A stretch of 64,000 bases of DNA from Metridium senile (lineage: Eukaryota; Cnidaria; Anthozoa; Actiniaria; Metridiidae). This document shows positions 24,251 through 35,861 of the stretch, piece after piece (position 1 is the stretch's first letter; the number at the start of each line of letters is the position of its first letter). The position numbers and the translations under genes were made by a program. The DNA is taken from the NCBI GenBank assembly GCA_949775045.1, contig OX459105.1, forward strand, positions 17,125,353-17,189,352. Direction: 5' to 3'. The notes beneath the pieces were generated by a model. It was not told the DNA's origin, searched no databases, and saw only the letters and a list, made by a program, of their open reading frames with translations.

Positions 24251-24930
24251 TTTTAATCATTGAAAACACAACATGCAATGCAACTCATTACCGTCGTTTG
24301 CATCTATCCGTTAACGGTCGCGAAAAAAAACATGTTCTGTCTCGCAGTCAAACTTCAAAGATTGGTAATCCAAACATTGCAAGTTTGTAAACCACTGTAG
24401 TAAAAAAGGCTAGAAATTTCAAGAGAATTATCGTCACTTGCATTTAAACCCGTTACTGATAGATACGACAAAAATATAATATGCGAAATTTTCCTTGACA
24501 AATTGAATTTATTTAGAGAATCGCATTGGGAGTCGGAGTGCGAAGTTTAGCGCCAAACTTTGGAAGTTTACGTCTAGACAGAGCATGTTTTTTGTCAAGA
24601 CCGATGACGGGTAGCTGCAAACGACGGTATCTTTATAACCAACGTAACAAATCAGTAAACTGTACAACTCAAGGGGGGGGGGGGGGGGTAGAGTTTTATG
24701 GTTGGAACTCCCTTGATCCTTTATCCCTTTGCGCAGTGATTTTGAAAATGGTTTTTAAAGTGACCCCTTAAAGGTACGCGCATAAATCAACAAAACTGCC
24801 TTGGAGACAGGAGAACGAGTACAGATGCCACCTGTTTTGATGACAGTGAGGTTAACTTTGGTGATAAACAGGACAACAAAGATGTACATGACCCTGAGAG
24901 CTCTTTTTCCATTTAACAAGAAACCTGTAC

Positions 24931-25012
24931 AACCTCGTTCCCAGAGCCCTCTCCCTTCGCTTTTGGTTTGCACCCCACCCAAGGGACAGGGCCCTGTAAA
25001 CGAGGTTGGAAA
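24931..25012. mobile_element. Small GC-rich foldback
   Basis: AACCTCGTTCCCAGAGCCCT and AGGGCCCTGTAAACGAGGTT form the arms. It is of the same family as 23105-23206. Confidence 0.7.
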
Positions 25013-25532
25013 CCAGAGGAGTTATCCTGGAAAAGGTTTGTATGACTGCCATTACAGGAAATATTTCCAACCCTAAAAGAGCGGATATCAACCCTACGGC
25101 TTGGACAAAGGGAGTTCCCCACCCCCCTCTCCCCCCTCCCTCCCCCGAATAGTACTTCACATGTGAAGATATCGGGTTTTTTTGCCAATCATCTTTGACC
25201 TTTACTTCATACTAACAGATAACACAAACAGATCAATTGTTCGTAAATGTCAAGTTCCGGCTTTGAAGGCAACGACAAGTCATGTTGGTGAGATACTAAA
25301 GATAAACTCTAAAAAGAACATCCGGGAACTGCCAGGAAAGCCCCTACAAAAGACAATAGCAAGACGGGTTAAGGCCTAAACACACACACACCACCTCCCC
25401 CCGGGAAATATATTGACAGACTTTAATTACTACCGTTATCAGTGAGGTGCGTTTCCAGGAGGTTGATGTCTCGTTTGCAAACTAGCATTTATTTCAGCTG
25501 TCAATCAATATACTAGGAACGAGTTTGAATAA

Positions 25533-26242
25533 GGGGTGGACCATTAGAAGTGGGGGAGGGGGGGGGGGGGCAATATTTTTGTGTAGGCTATTTTTTTTCG
25601 CCGCACGGGTTGTGCAAGATCTTTTTTTCGACCAGAGAGGTCTTGCACGTTTTTTTTTTTTTTACAGAAATTTGTTCTCTGAAATTCAAAGCGAAAACAA
25701 CTGTTTGTGTTTTGGTTAAACTTTTGAAAAGCCCGTTTTTCCGTTTTATTTATTAGTCCGGTACAACGCGCAGATACTTCGCAGCGATCTTTTTTACTTT
25801 CGGGCGACTTGTTCACTTTTTGTCGGGAAAACACACCGAGGTCGATTTTGTTTTGTATATTTTGTATACTGATACAAAGAGCGTAAGTCTAGGATTTTTG
25901 TGTTTTTGATGCCTCAAAATCTCGGATTTCCGTGTTTTTGATGCCTCAAAGTCTCGGATTTTCGTGTTTTTGATGTCTCAAAGTCTCGGATTTTTGTGTT
26001 ATTGAGTCTTAAAGTCTCCCGGGAGTCTCGGATTTTCGTGCTTTTGATTTTTAAATGCAATAAATGCATGAGCTGATATATTTCTAGAATCTCAGGCTCG
26101 GATTTTAAAATTTTAGCATTCTGCACGTTTTTTTTTTTAGCTTGGCTCTGTGCAGGATTTTTTTTGGGGGCGCATTGGCCTTGCACGTTTTTTATTTTGG
26201 GAATTGACACCCCCCCTCCCCCAACTTCTAATGGTCCACCCC
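25533..26242. mobile_element. Foldback element with internal tandem repeat
   Basis: Inverted ends GGGGTGGACCATTAGAAGTG and CACTTCTAATGGTCCACCCC-type sequence (GGGGGAGGGG and CCCCTCCCCC next to them). The interior holds T-rich blocks (TTGCACGTTTTTT, twice, plus GCACGATTTTTT variants). A tandem repeat of about 33 bp lies at 25890-26045 (TCTCGGATTTTCGTGTTTTT with GATGCCTCAAAG). No protein is evident. Confidence 0.75.
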
Positions 26243-26935
26243 TAATGTTGAATAATGAGCACTGAAGTAGAGAAGACGTAGCTAAAGTGGCTCTCTCGTG
26301 AAACTTGTAATGTCTGTTAGAAAGCCTTTACGTCCTTCAAGATACTCAATGACCGGAATGACCAAAAGGGAAAAAATGAAACTTGTTTAACAGCCGAACA
26401 AACGTCCCCAGAACCAAAGATTGTTAAATCAGAAAAAGAACTAGAACACGTGGAAGACGCACTATTCTCCTTTGAAGTCTACATAAAAACTTAATTAACA
26501 TACGACAGAAGAAAAGTCCCTTTGATGCTGTAATTGGATCGAGCTAATATAGCTATGAGAAAAAGAAGAGCTAAGGACGAAAGGACCATGGATGGAAAGA
26601 TCTTCGTTAACTTGAAAGGTATTATTTAAACTTCCAAACCACTAATGATCACATTGATAGGGATTTCACACTGATAAAAATCGTGTCACACATGTGTCCG
26701 AGGTGTTGATGTTTCTATTATTACACATCATCTATTAGTCTCCCTCGCAGCCGTTCTTAGTGTCGGGCTCTATTTAACGTTTTCATTTCTTGATTTAAAA
26801 CATTGTATGTTAAATAATACATAATTTATACAATATTCGCGTCCGATTTGTATGGGATAAACAACGACGAGCAGTTGTATACCTCATACAGATCAGACGA
26901 GAATATTCCGGCTTGTGTGGTAAGGTGGTACTCTA
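26243..26935. other. Intergenic sequence without supported features
   Basis: Mixed-composition DNA between two foldback elements. Short open stretches on the plus strand are broken by stops, and I recognise nothing. It may contain an old repeat. Confidence 0.4.
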
Positions 26936-27835
26936 CCCGACGTAACCAATCGAACGAAATCGAACGTTCGATTCAATCGAATGATTGGATTCGAGTGTAT
27001 TCGGTAATCGAATGAAATCGAATTCACAACTTTTTTTGAGCCAATCGAACATAATCGAACATTTGATTGTTAAAATCATTCGATTTTCTTCGATTTTGAT
27101 TTTCTAGCGCGGCAATCACTTTAATTGTTTTCCGTATTAAAAGGAACGAGGTTAATATTGATACAAATATTTTCCTTTTATTAGACGAGCCAATAACAAA
27201 ATAAACATGTTGTAATGAGTTCACAGAACGTACGTTGTGCACAGAGAATGAGATAAGAGATTTATAAAGAGAAAGAAGATTTATTTGCCCTGATTGGTTC
27301 AAATAAAAAATGTTATGTTTATAGCAAAGTCTGGGAACAAATACTTTGGGTTTAGAATTGCCAGAAATTGAGTTTATTTCATACGTTTCAATTTATTTTA
27401 GCATTCGACTTTATTTAATTACCGTTCGGAAATCGAACACAATCAAGCATTCGATTGCGTTCGGAAATCGAATTTAATCGAATTCACAACTTTTTTAGCA
27501 TTCGATTTCATTCGATTACCAAACGCAATCGAATCCAATCATTTGATTGGATTCGATTGCGTTCGATTACCGAATCGTTCGATTGGTTACGTCGGGTACT
27601 CTATTAAGCGGTCACCCTCGAGACTTTCCAAAGTGGCCGCTAAATAGAGGTTGGCCGCTGAACAGAGGTATTACCCTGCGAGCAGAGGTTCCTTTCTCTT
27701 ACCTAGAACGACGAGAAAACGTTGTTCCAGGTAAGAGAGAAAGAAATCTCTGCTCGCAGGGTATAGAGGTATAGAATAGGTATAGGAATAGATTTGGGAC
27801 TTTTTGTTGTGGCCGCCGGATAGAGGGTAACTGTA
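26920..27835. mobile_element. Interrupted foldback (GCGGTCACC family) carrying two insertions
   Basis: Without the 661-bp insertion, the sequence GTGGTACTCTATTAAGCGGT matches the intact copy at 59187-59340 (GTGGTACCTCTATTAAGCGG). A second nested foldback, ACCCTGCGAGCAGAGGTTCC ... CTGCTCGCAGGGT, is at 27672-27764. The other arm (GGACTTTTTGTTGTGGCCGC) follows to 27835. Confidence 0.75.
26936..27596. mobile_element. Foldback transposon with 7-bp TSD, nested in another repeat
   Basis: Terminal inverted repeats start CCCGACGTAACCAATCGAAC and end with the exact reverse complement. They are flanked by the direct repeat TACTCTA (26929-26935 and 27597-27603). Long inner arms are built of AATCGAAC/GTTCGATT and GAATCCAATCA motifs. 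The central part (27110-27400) has no transposase I can see. It interrupts the element at 26920-27835. Confidence 0.9.
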
Positions 27836-28089
27836 CTTATAAAAGTCCAACGTTAGTTCTTTCATATTTTACTAAAATTGTCAAGATAAAAGTAAATCTG
27901 GTCGGGACAATTCAAGTTAAAACGTATGCAAATCAGGACGATTTTGCACTAAAATACGACCTTCGTCGTAATCAATTGTCAAATTCTCATTAATTGTTCA
28001 TGAATTTCATAAACATATTTATTATATAATTGACAATGAAAAAATTTGATATTTCAAATGTGAAAAATATCATCACTATGGTTACACAG

Positions 28090-28180
28090 GATTACGGAAA
28101 CTTCTTATTGCATAATAAACAGAACATTACATGGTTGCTTGGTGATACAAATTTTATCTTCTCATGCATGTTGAAAATCA
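28090..28180. repeat. Half copy of a foldback family
   Basis: AATAAACAGAACATTACATG and AATTTTATCTTCTCATG match the left arm of the element at 43399-43566. The right arm is missing. Confidence 0.6.
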
Positions 28181-28389
28181 TTTCAGTAAATTATAATGCT
28201 GTTATTAATTTATTAATTAATTTTATTAATATTATCTATTCTTATGTATATTTATTGTATATTTTAGACATTTTAATACTTATATAGTTATAGTTATATT
28301 CCGTATTCTTAGATTATTATATCTTAGGAGGGCCACAAGTTTATCAGTGCAAACTGTTTCATGTTTTACCCTCTATTAATATTAAAAGT

Positions 28390-28407
28390 TTGTTATTATT
28401 ATTATTA

Positions 28408-28452
<45 letters not shown>

Positions 28453-28460
28453 TATTATTA

Positions 28461-28529
<69 letters not shown>

Positions 28530-28530
28530 C
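28390..28530. repeat. ATT trinucleotide microsatellite
   Basis: About 45 ATT/TTA units with two interruptions, 50 bp beyond the stop codon of the CNTNAP-like gene on its 3' side. Confidence 0.98.
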
Positions 28531-28581
28531 CAATCACAAAGCATGTACTATGTTCATTATTCTATAAATTGGTACATACCG

Positions 28582-31500
28582 TTAACGAAAACTGCCATAC
28601 ATCTCTCCATAGGTAATGGTTCCTGTCTTGACGTCATAGCCAGCCGTGTTGACTTTCATCCATAAATCAGACTCTAATGGCAATCCTTCATCTGTTATGG
28701 GTAATCTTTCTGCTGTCAATCTTAATTGTTGTACTCCCTGTTTCTTAGTGTATCTCTTGACTTTTACAAGTAACACAATGAACATGACAGACAAGAAAAC
28801 CAATGCACCAACTACAATGACAGCGATATACCACAGTACAAAGCCTTGGTTTGTCACAGGATTTGCTGCAGTGGTGAGGTGTTGTGATGTCAATGCCGTT
28901 AATAATGCAGTAGTAGCAGTAGTAGTAGTAGTTGTTGTTATAATGGTTTGAAGTGCTCTGTTTGTAGTAGTATGAGCTTCAGTGTCAATGACATCCCTTT
29001 TTTTCTCGACATCAATGGTTGTGATGTTCTCTTCTATGTAGTCATCATCTTCATGTACCCAAGGCTTGCACACCTTCTCTAAAAGCCTGACAATGTTGAC
29101 CTTAGGGGGGAGTGGGTGCGATCTTTTTTTAGTACCAAAACACTCTAAAGGGCCCAAATAGTATGATAGATGTGGTTTGTACTGGACACCAACTACTGGT
29201 AAAAGACTCCTTTCTGTCAAATAACCTGCAAGAAAAACAAACAAAAGATAATAATGAAGAAAAAAATTAACAATTAACAAAGATAACAATTAATGAACAA
29301 CAGGTAACAATGAAAAAGTTAAGATATACAAGAATTGTAAAATGTGGTCACACCCTCCCTCTACGCCTGTGGGAAATTGCTCCCATCTTCTGTCTCAAAG
29401 TCACTTTCTTTACGTTCTTGTTGACATACCTTCACCTGTAAATGGTATGGGACCCCTGTTCCCTTTCACCGATATCCAGAATGCTGTATTCAAACCTGAA
29501 GTCATACTCTGTGAGATGTTATAAAAGGTCAAGTACTGACGACATCTTCTACTTCTTGCAATCAATGCCTTGATGTGCATAACACTTGTTGTGTAGGAGT
29601 GCATGGTACTCTGGAAGGTTAACTCTTTATGATTATTGTTATAAGGAGTTTGGTATTTTCCACCTTGTTTGTTTTGTACTATAGTAACTGCATGATTTCC
29701 TGGTATTTTACACACTACCTGGAATGGTGTCAAAGTACCATTTTGGTCTGGATCAATCAAACATGATGAGTTGGATGAAAGTCCAAGTTTGAAATATTCA
29801 TGACAGGTTGATCGATACAAAGGAAGTGAACAGTGAAGACCAAAATGGTCTTTACATTTGCACATGAAGTGAGTCCCATAGTCGACACACACACCTCTAT
29901 TCTTACATGGGTTGGGATGGCAATGATTTAGTAATGGACATTCAGTAAACGTGACTCCTGTCTGAGTATAATCAGCTTGTCTCAGGTTTTTACCATTCAC
30001 CATAATGTGATTCAAACAGCCAATGAATCCATCGTCAGGTCCTCCACTACCAACAATCACTGTCTGGAATAACATAGAAATGGTTTTGAAATCCCTTGGG
30101 ATTCTCCAGCTGATTGCCTTCTTGTCCACTTTCAACATCAAGCTTTTATTCCCTTGAACAGTCAGTTTGATATCATGCCAATCACCGTCTGCAATTTTAT
30201 CTCTGATGATGAAGGGATACAACTCATTTGTGCCCCCCAAGATAACACGAAGGTTTAATAGAAGTCTTCCATCTTTCAAGAACATCTTGATTAATAGATT
30301 GTCACCAACTTGTGTCTGCAACAGTTTTCCATGACCAGTGTAAGTACGGAGACTAAAGCTGATCTTCAAAGTCCTTTTTACAGTTGGTTTTATCTTCAAG
30401 AAGGCAGGCCGTTTGTTGAACCCAACAACTGTGTTTGTAATGCAACCAGCAATAATGATAGTACCAGAATACTTGTAGTTCTTGTTATTTCTTGCCAATA
30501 GTACATTCTTGCCATTGATGGAAGCCTTTAACATACATCCTTCAAAACTAGTCAACTTAGTCATCTTTTGGGGCAAGTTTGGTATGGTATGGTCAATGCC
30601 AGCAATACATGTGTGTACACCAATGTCAGGTTTGCCTGAAACAACATTTAAACTAGTGAGTAAGTGAGTGAGTGACACTTCCAGTTCAAAAGCCCCATCC
30701 CAATAACTCGAGGATTTTCAATCAACGAGTTAAAAATGGGAATGAATTCCCCAGGGGAGGACTCCCTTACAAAATGGATAGGGGTGCTCGACGGATGTTT
30801 TAGGGTCGAAAATAAGACCCTTGCGCACCTTTTAGGGTCTCGAACTAGCACCATACCTTTTAGGGTCAGTTTTCGAACTTACAATTATACATATTGAAAA
30901 TTTTTTAAATGTGTACTACTTTTAGGGTCTGAAATCAGTATCTGAGTTAATTTATGCATACCTTTTAGGGTCATTTTCAAAACCGTCCGTCGAGCACCCC
31001 TATCCATTTTTGAAGGGAGTCCCCCCCGGAAGAATTCTTTACAGTGCAGACACTCCAACTGGAACCACTTAGACAAAACTGTCCAATCAAAAAACATTTA
31101 AACCAGACAGAGATTGAACTGATAACAGCATAAGCCAATCAAATTATAGTGTTCTCATGCTCATAACATTTTTGAACTAAAAGCTGCAATATGATTGGTT
31201 GATTATCAATTCATCTAAAGTGGTCCCGGTGGGAGTGTCCGTACTGTACATCTAAAAGATAAAAAACTTTGTTATCATAACTGTTCGTTTAACTGCTGGA
31301 TGATAACAAACAGCACATTTGATTCTTTTAGTTGGCTCACTATGACACAGGAAGCCCACTCATCTGGGACACACAGTACTTAAGAAAAAAAAAACGTATA
31401 ATAAATCGAGTAATTTTTAAACTACATAAAATTAATTGAATTAATTGAACTACATAAAAATTAAATTAAATTAAATTAATCCTTGGTCAAAAAATATCAT

Positions 31501-33879
31501 TATTAATACTGAATTATCTTAAAAACAATTACTAAGGGCACTTACATTTATTAGGGAGGGGTGGTCGGCAAAATCACCTTTCTCAAATATTATGCAACCC
31601 CCCTTCCTGGCTGGTAAAAAATATCATAACCCCCTATATTTGCCCAGTTTATTACTAAAGCTGCATACAATTTGTAACAACCAACCCCCCACCCCCCATT
31701 TGATCTTTTTGCATTTTCTCCCTTATTCCCCATAAGTAAAATAACTGTCTCCCTAAAATGTTTTACCTTATGTTCCCATGATCCCCAAAAACTATTGTTT
31801 TATCATATTTTGCTCCCTTAGTCCCTGAAAATAATTTGACAGTATCCCTTGTTCCCTAAAAATAAATGCCTGTGCTCCCTTGATCACTAAAACCCCTGGG
31901 AGGGGCTCAATATTGCCGACCCCCTCCCCCCAATTTTTTAAAAGACCATCATTTGATATCACAATAATGTATAGATATATATATTCCATCGAAAGTAATG
32001 CAAATAAATACATGTTATTGTGAATTGGGAAAATGTGACTTGTGTTTTTGTGTGTGTGTGTGTGGGGTTTTTTTTTTGGGGGGGGGGGGGAGGGGGGCAT
32101 GAATTGAATTGAATTTGATAGCAGTGGGGGGGGGGGGGGGGCAGATTTTTTTTGCAGCCAAAGAGAGGGGGGGCAGTTTTTTCTAAAGGGCTACCAAGGA
32201 AAACGCACCAGCCCCCCCCCCCCCCTCCCTGGTAAAAAATGAATGGTCCCTTAAATAATAATTAAGTTACGCTATTACCTTGTACTGTGTATCGATATTT
32301 CTGATTATCAAAGTTGATATTCATCTTGGTCTCCGTGTTCTGTGTTAGTTTGAGTAAGTGCCATCTCCCATCACAAACATTAGGATGTTTAGGATGTTTG
32401 TACAGCGTTTCATCTAATTGACTTGAAGTAAGACCTATCATAATCCTATAACATACATTACACATCACTATATTGATCAGCTTGTAAACATGATCGATTT
32501 AATAAAGATTAAATGGCTCACTGGGGCTTGTTTTCCATTAAACTATTGTATTGTGTGTTAGCTTCGTTCTGTGTGTTAGCTGTTTCTATTGAATTACCCA
32601 GACTGTGTCCGGTACAAAGAGAAGGAGCAACATTTTTGTAAGAAAACAGTTGAAACCAATACAGTAGAGTTCCAACAGTACATATTTCTAAATAGTACAA
32701 AATAGTAGTAGACTTGACGCTTTAGCGCAAGGACTTCATAGAACAGATTTCATATGACTATGAAAAGCTAACGGCATGAACGCGGTCAAGACACGGCAAA
32801 GCACATCAAAATTCTAGAAACATCACGGTCGCGGCAAGGCACGCACTCGGCGCTGAACTTTTCATAGTCATACGAAATCTACTCTACTACAAGAAATGTT
32901 TTACCGTATTGACTTGCAAACGGTTTTTTTAACATAATATTCCGACTGCATATGCAGCATCATTCTGATGAAGACTAGCTGCCACAGATGCTGTCGAAAC
33001 GTCATTTAAAAAAACATTTTACGCCTGAATATCGTAAACAATGTCTTGTATTACAATAATAACACGAAACGAATATCTATTGTTTCCCCGAAGGGACGGG
33101 CCATATTTTTTCGGGGACAAAGATGTTGCAAGATATTTTTGGGGCAGTACTCAATACTTTTTATTCGTGGAACAAAGGCTGCTCGATAGTTTTTTTTTTT
33201 AAATTCAGCCCCCCTCCCCATCAAATATCAAATGGTCCGTCCCTTAGGTCAAATATGTTCATAAAAAGATAAAATAACTTGTAATGAAGCTCTATTGAAA
33301 TCACCAGCGTCAACAAACAATTGATACGCGCGTACGATAGAGAGTGCTGGAAAGTTACTGAACAATGGTTGGACTTATTTCCCGCGCTGACGTCGCAAAT
33401 GAAATTGAAAGTGTTTGTTCAATGTTCAAAATTTATTCTCTTATAGATAGTCTAGTCTAGGTGTGATCCTAAAGTAGTTTAATGTTTTGTGCAACTTGTC
33501 TCATTTTAGCTCATTTGAGGTGCATTTCTTGTCCAACCATACTTTTTTAATTAACTCCCACGAGAGCATTTGATATTGAAACTATTGACACGATAAAATC
33601 ATTGATAGTCAATTTTGAGTTAGCTAGTAACTGTACTTACCTGACCATACCAGAGTTCAAAGTTAAAGCAATATAATGGCCATTTCTGCCTTGTGTATAC
33701 AGCAGTACGCCATTAGGATGGAATGTTTTGAATCGTACTTCAAGACGAAAATGGTTGCTTGGTAGCCTTTGGTTGGATATCACAATGTAGGCGCCTTTAG
33801 TAAAACTAACCTCAACTTCCTCACAATGCGCAAAAGACAAAAGAGTTAAGAGTATCGAGAATGACAAAGGATTGCCCAT
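28582..33879 (-). CDS. Compact contactin-associated-protein/neurexin-IV-like receptor, 751 aa
   Basis: Four exons in phase: 33641-33879, 32279-32445, 29430-30635 and 28582-29225 (2256 nt). ATG at 33879 opens a signal peptide (MGNPLSFSILLTLLSFAHC). A first laminin-G domain spans exons 1-3 (VCDGRWHLLKL; FEGCMLKASINGKNV). A second laminin-G (about residues 212-362, GFIGCLNHIMVNG) is followed by a six-Cys EGF module (CHPNPCKNRGVC...CKCKDHFGLHC). Next is a fibrinogen-like segment (CLIDPDQNGTLTPFQVVC) and the conserved continuation LTERSLLPVVGVQY...YYLGPLEC. A Cys-poor Thr-rich stalk precedes a membrane span (about 666-690, WYIAVIVVGALVFLSVMFIV) and a 60-residue cytoplasmic tail. The domain order matches the centre of CNTNAP proteins, but the N-terminal discoidin domain and the distal laminin-G/EGF units are absent. 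It is probably a cell-adhesion receptor; its ligand is unknown. Confidence 0.88.
30758..31024. mobile_element. Foldback element with TTTTAGGGTC repeats
   Basis: GGATAGGGGTGCTCGACGG and CCGTCGAGCACCCCTATCC are the arms, with GGACTCCCTT/AAGGGAGTCC outside them. The motif CCTTTTAGGGTC recurs five times inside. It lies in the intron between exons 32279-32445 and 29430-30635 of the CNTNAP-like gene. Confidence 0.8.
31555..32240. repeat. G/C-homopolymer-rich repeat block
   Basis: Intronic DNA with long T, G and C runs (e.g. 32069-32095, 32125-32142, 32214-32226) and short interspersed fragments containing TGCTCCCTT/CTCCCTAAA motifs. It probably contains degenerate foldbacks whose arms I could not align by eye. 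Confidence 0.5.
32747..32878. mobile_element. Foldback MITE, 132 bp
   Basis: ATTTCATATGACTATGAAAAG-type left end and CTTTTCATAGTCATACGAAAT-type right end are inverted. It shares its interior with 23612-23885. It lies in the first intron of the CNTNAP-like gene. Confidence 0.75.
32945..33005 (+). ncRNA. Hammerhead-ribozyme-like core
   Basis: CTGATGA at 32965-32971 and CGAAACGTC at 32995-33003 are both intact. Between them GAC(T)AGC pairs with GCTGTC (six pairs with one bulge) around a ten-base loop, as stem II. This is the consensus arrangement CUGANGA - stem II - GAAAC - GUC. Stem I/III partners are short or absent, as reported for Penelope-like element hammerheads. A SINE-like or terminal-repeat origin is likely. 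Confidence 0.5.
33089..33247. mobile_element. Foldback element
   Basis: GAAGGGACGGGCCATATTT and AAATGGTCCGTCCCTTA are imperfect inverted ends. The interior has TTTTTCGGGGACAAAGATG and T-runs. Confidence 0.6.
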
Positions 33880-33899
33880 AGTGGACAACTTGTTATTGT

Positions 33900-34550
33900 G
33901 TGTGAGTAATTAACGTGATCATTCAAAGCACGTGCAACTAAATGGACCTTGCCCAGGGATTTTAGGAGGGTCCTGAAGAGGTTAAATGGGAGCTGGGATT
34001 GGCCTTATTTTTGACTGGGAAACTGGGATTGGATGCACTGGGATTGGGATTTACAGATAAAAGAACAATAGAAAATGGGAATGGGATTGAAAACTTAAGC
34101 AAAACTGATGGGATTATGGGATTCTTGACTGGGATTTGGTCCAAGTATAAATTGGGAAATGGGATTCAACAAACATGACGTGTTTTTGGTAAAAATATAT
34201 GGAGCAGCCATCTTTGTGTCCCTGTGAAGGCTGTGAAGGGCACAAACACGGTGGACAAGGCAAAACTCAACTTCAAAGGCCTAATTTGACGGAATATTCA
34301 ATAATTTGGATTCTATTTTACCCAAATATTTTTAAAATGAAGATAAATAAGCAAAATATTTCAATTTGGGTAAATCATTTCAATGTCAATACTTATTCAG
34401 ATACAAGTGACTCTATTGCGTGACGACACAAATTCAACCTTCATAACTCGGGAACCAAGTATCAAAATGGCTTGAAATTTTTTCCTGTAACTTATGTCAC
34501 TAATTTCTAAAACATACTTTAGAAATGTCTTCATATGATGATTGGTAATA
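33900..34550. other. Intergenic region upstream of the CNTNAP-like gene
   Basis: A CACGTG-less but CACGTGC-containing segment at 33927 may belong to the promoter. A GGGATT-rich block (33960-34175) repeats TGGGATTGGGATT variants. The short plus-strand frame at 34199-34423 shows no recognisable product. Confidence 0.4.
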
Positions 34551-34760
34551 GCATGAAATTTGTAACACCGTAAAAAATAGAAATAGAAACTAGCGAGTAA
34601 ACTAATATAGGCTGCGTCGGTGTTTTATATAAACGATAGGTAATATAATGAAATTTGTAACACCGTAAAAAATGTTGACTTAACTTTACTGACGTTTCGA
34701 GCTTTAGCCCTTCGTTTTTTATTTACTCCGACGAAGGGCTAAAGCTCGAAACGTCAGTAA
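34551..34760. repeat. Dispersed repeat with inverted hammerhead-like ends
   Basis: Same family as 4023-4290: GGCTGCGTCGGTGTTTTATA, then TTTGTAACACCGTAAAAAAT. At the end CTGACGTTTCGAGCTTTAGC is followed by its own inverted copy GCTAAAGCTCGAAACGTCAG (34738-34758). The minus-strand reading of the motif has the GGGCTAAAGCTC hairpin before GAAACGTC. Confidence 0.7.
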
Positions 34761-35187
34761 AACGATTTTCGGATGGGTGGGAATAAATGTTCCAGTTTTC
34801 ATTTCAATAATGTATTGGAATTGTCCCTGTGGCCTATCTCCGCCTCTTGCGACTTACTCACGTGACCGGCACAAAACGAACACAATTCATCATCATAATA
34901 TGTTCTTTATTTTGTTCAATATTTCAAATAATAAGAATTGCTGCTATCTGACAGTTTTCTCATAGTACAGCCAATTTAAAAACAATGTCGTTGAAAAGCG
35001 CTCAACATACGGCATCTAACAGTGAACGCAAGGAATCATGGGTAATGACACTATGTTCCTGTTATATTACATACAACCCCTCCCCCTCCCCCCATATATC
35101 TAATGGCCCGTCCCCCAGACAACCTGTTTACACAAGTCGTTTATCGTATATAGTTTTGATTTCTCTTTCAATACTCCAGTTTCACGT

Positions 35188-35388
35188 TATCTAGCACCGC
35201 TGTACTATTTGTACAGGCTAAGCCTTGATTTGTTGTCAAAATATTCACAAATCCCAAGCAAAGCACAAACAAATGTTATCACTAAACAATAGATAACATC
35301 TGAATTTACTCTGAGTTGACGTTATCTCTGTGCAAATGAGCCTTTTGTCAAATAGTACAGCGGTGCTAGATAACACGAAACTGGTCTA
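35188..35388. mobile_element. Foldback MITE, about 200 bp
   Basis: GTTATCTAGCACCGCTGTAC and GTACAGCGGTGCTAGATAAC are perfect inverted arms, extended outward by CCAGTTTC/GAAACTGG. It has no coding capacity. Confidence 0.85.
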
Positions 35389-35861
35389 TTAATAATTGAT
35401 ATTTGAGTTTTTGAAAAATTTCAAATTTCAAGTTTTGTTTTTGTTGAATTCAGCAGTGTTATTAAAGAATCAGATGTCAAAACGATGATCGATAAGTGAT
35501 CACCAGAACAAATTTTGTGTCAGAAAGAGCTAAATGCCGGTTTCTTTGCCATAACATTTCAATAGTAATTATCCTACGAATCAATAGATAAAACCAACAA
35601 TAAAGCCGTTGCTAAGAGACGTGTTTCATATTTGTACTTAAAGCGATCTGTTTGATGTTCACGTAACATTTTTACTTGCTGTCTGGTCATTCAAACATTA
35701 TGTTTCCCTTGCTTAAAACGTAGTCGTATTTTCAGTAATGACCTGGTTGATCTTGAAGCTTGTTTGTCATTGTTAAACTTTACGTGTCCATTGAAATACG
35801 TACATGTTCTTGTGTACAGGCCTCTGTAGCGTAGATATATATCTCATCAACTGTCGTGTAA

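Noticed and set aside
25182..25379. 65-codon plus-strand frame rich in Lys/Arg
   Set aside because: It is a short single frame in repeat-rich intergenic DNA with no recognisable motif.
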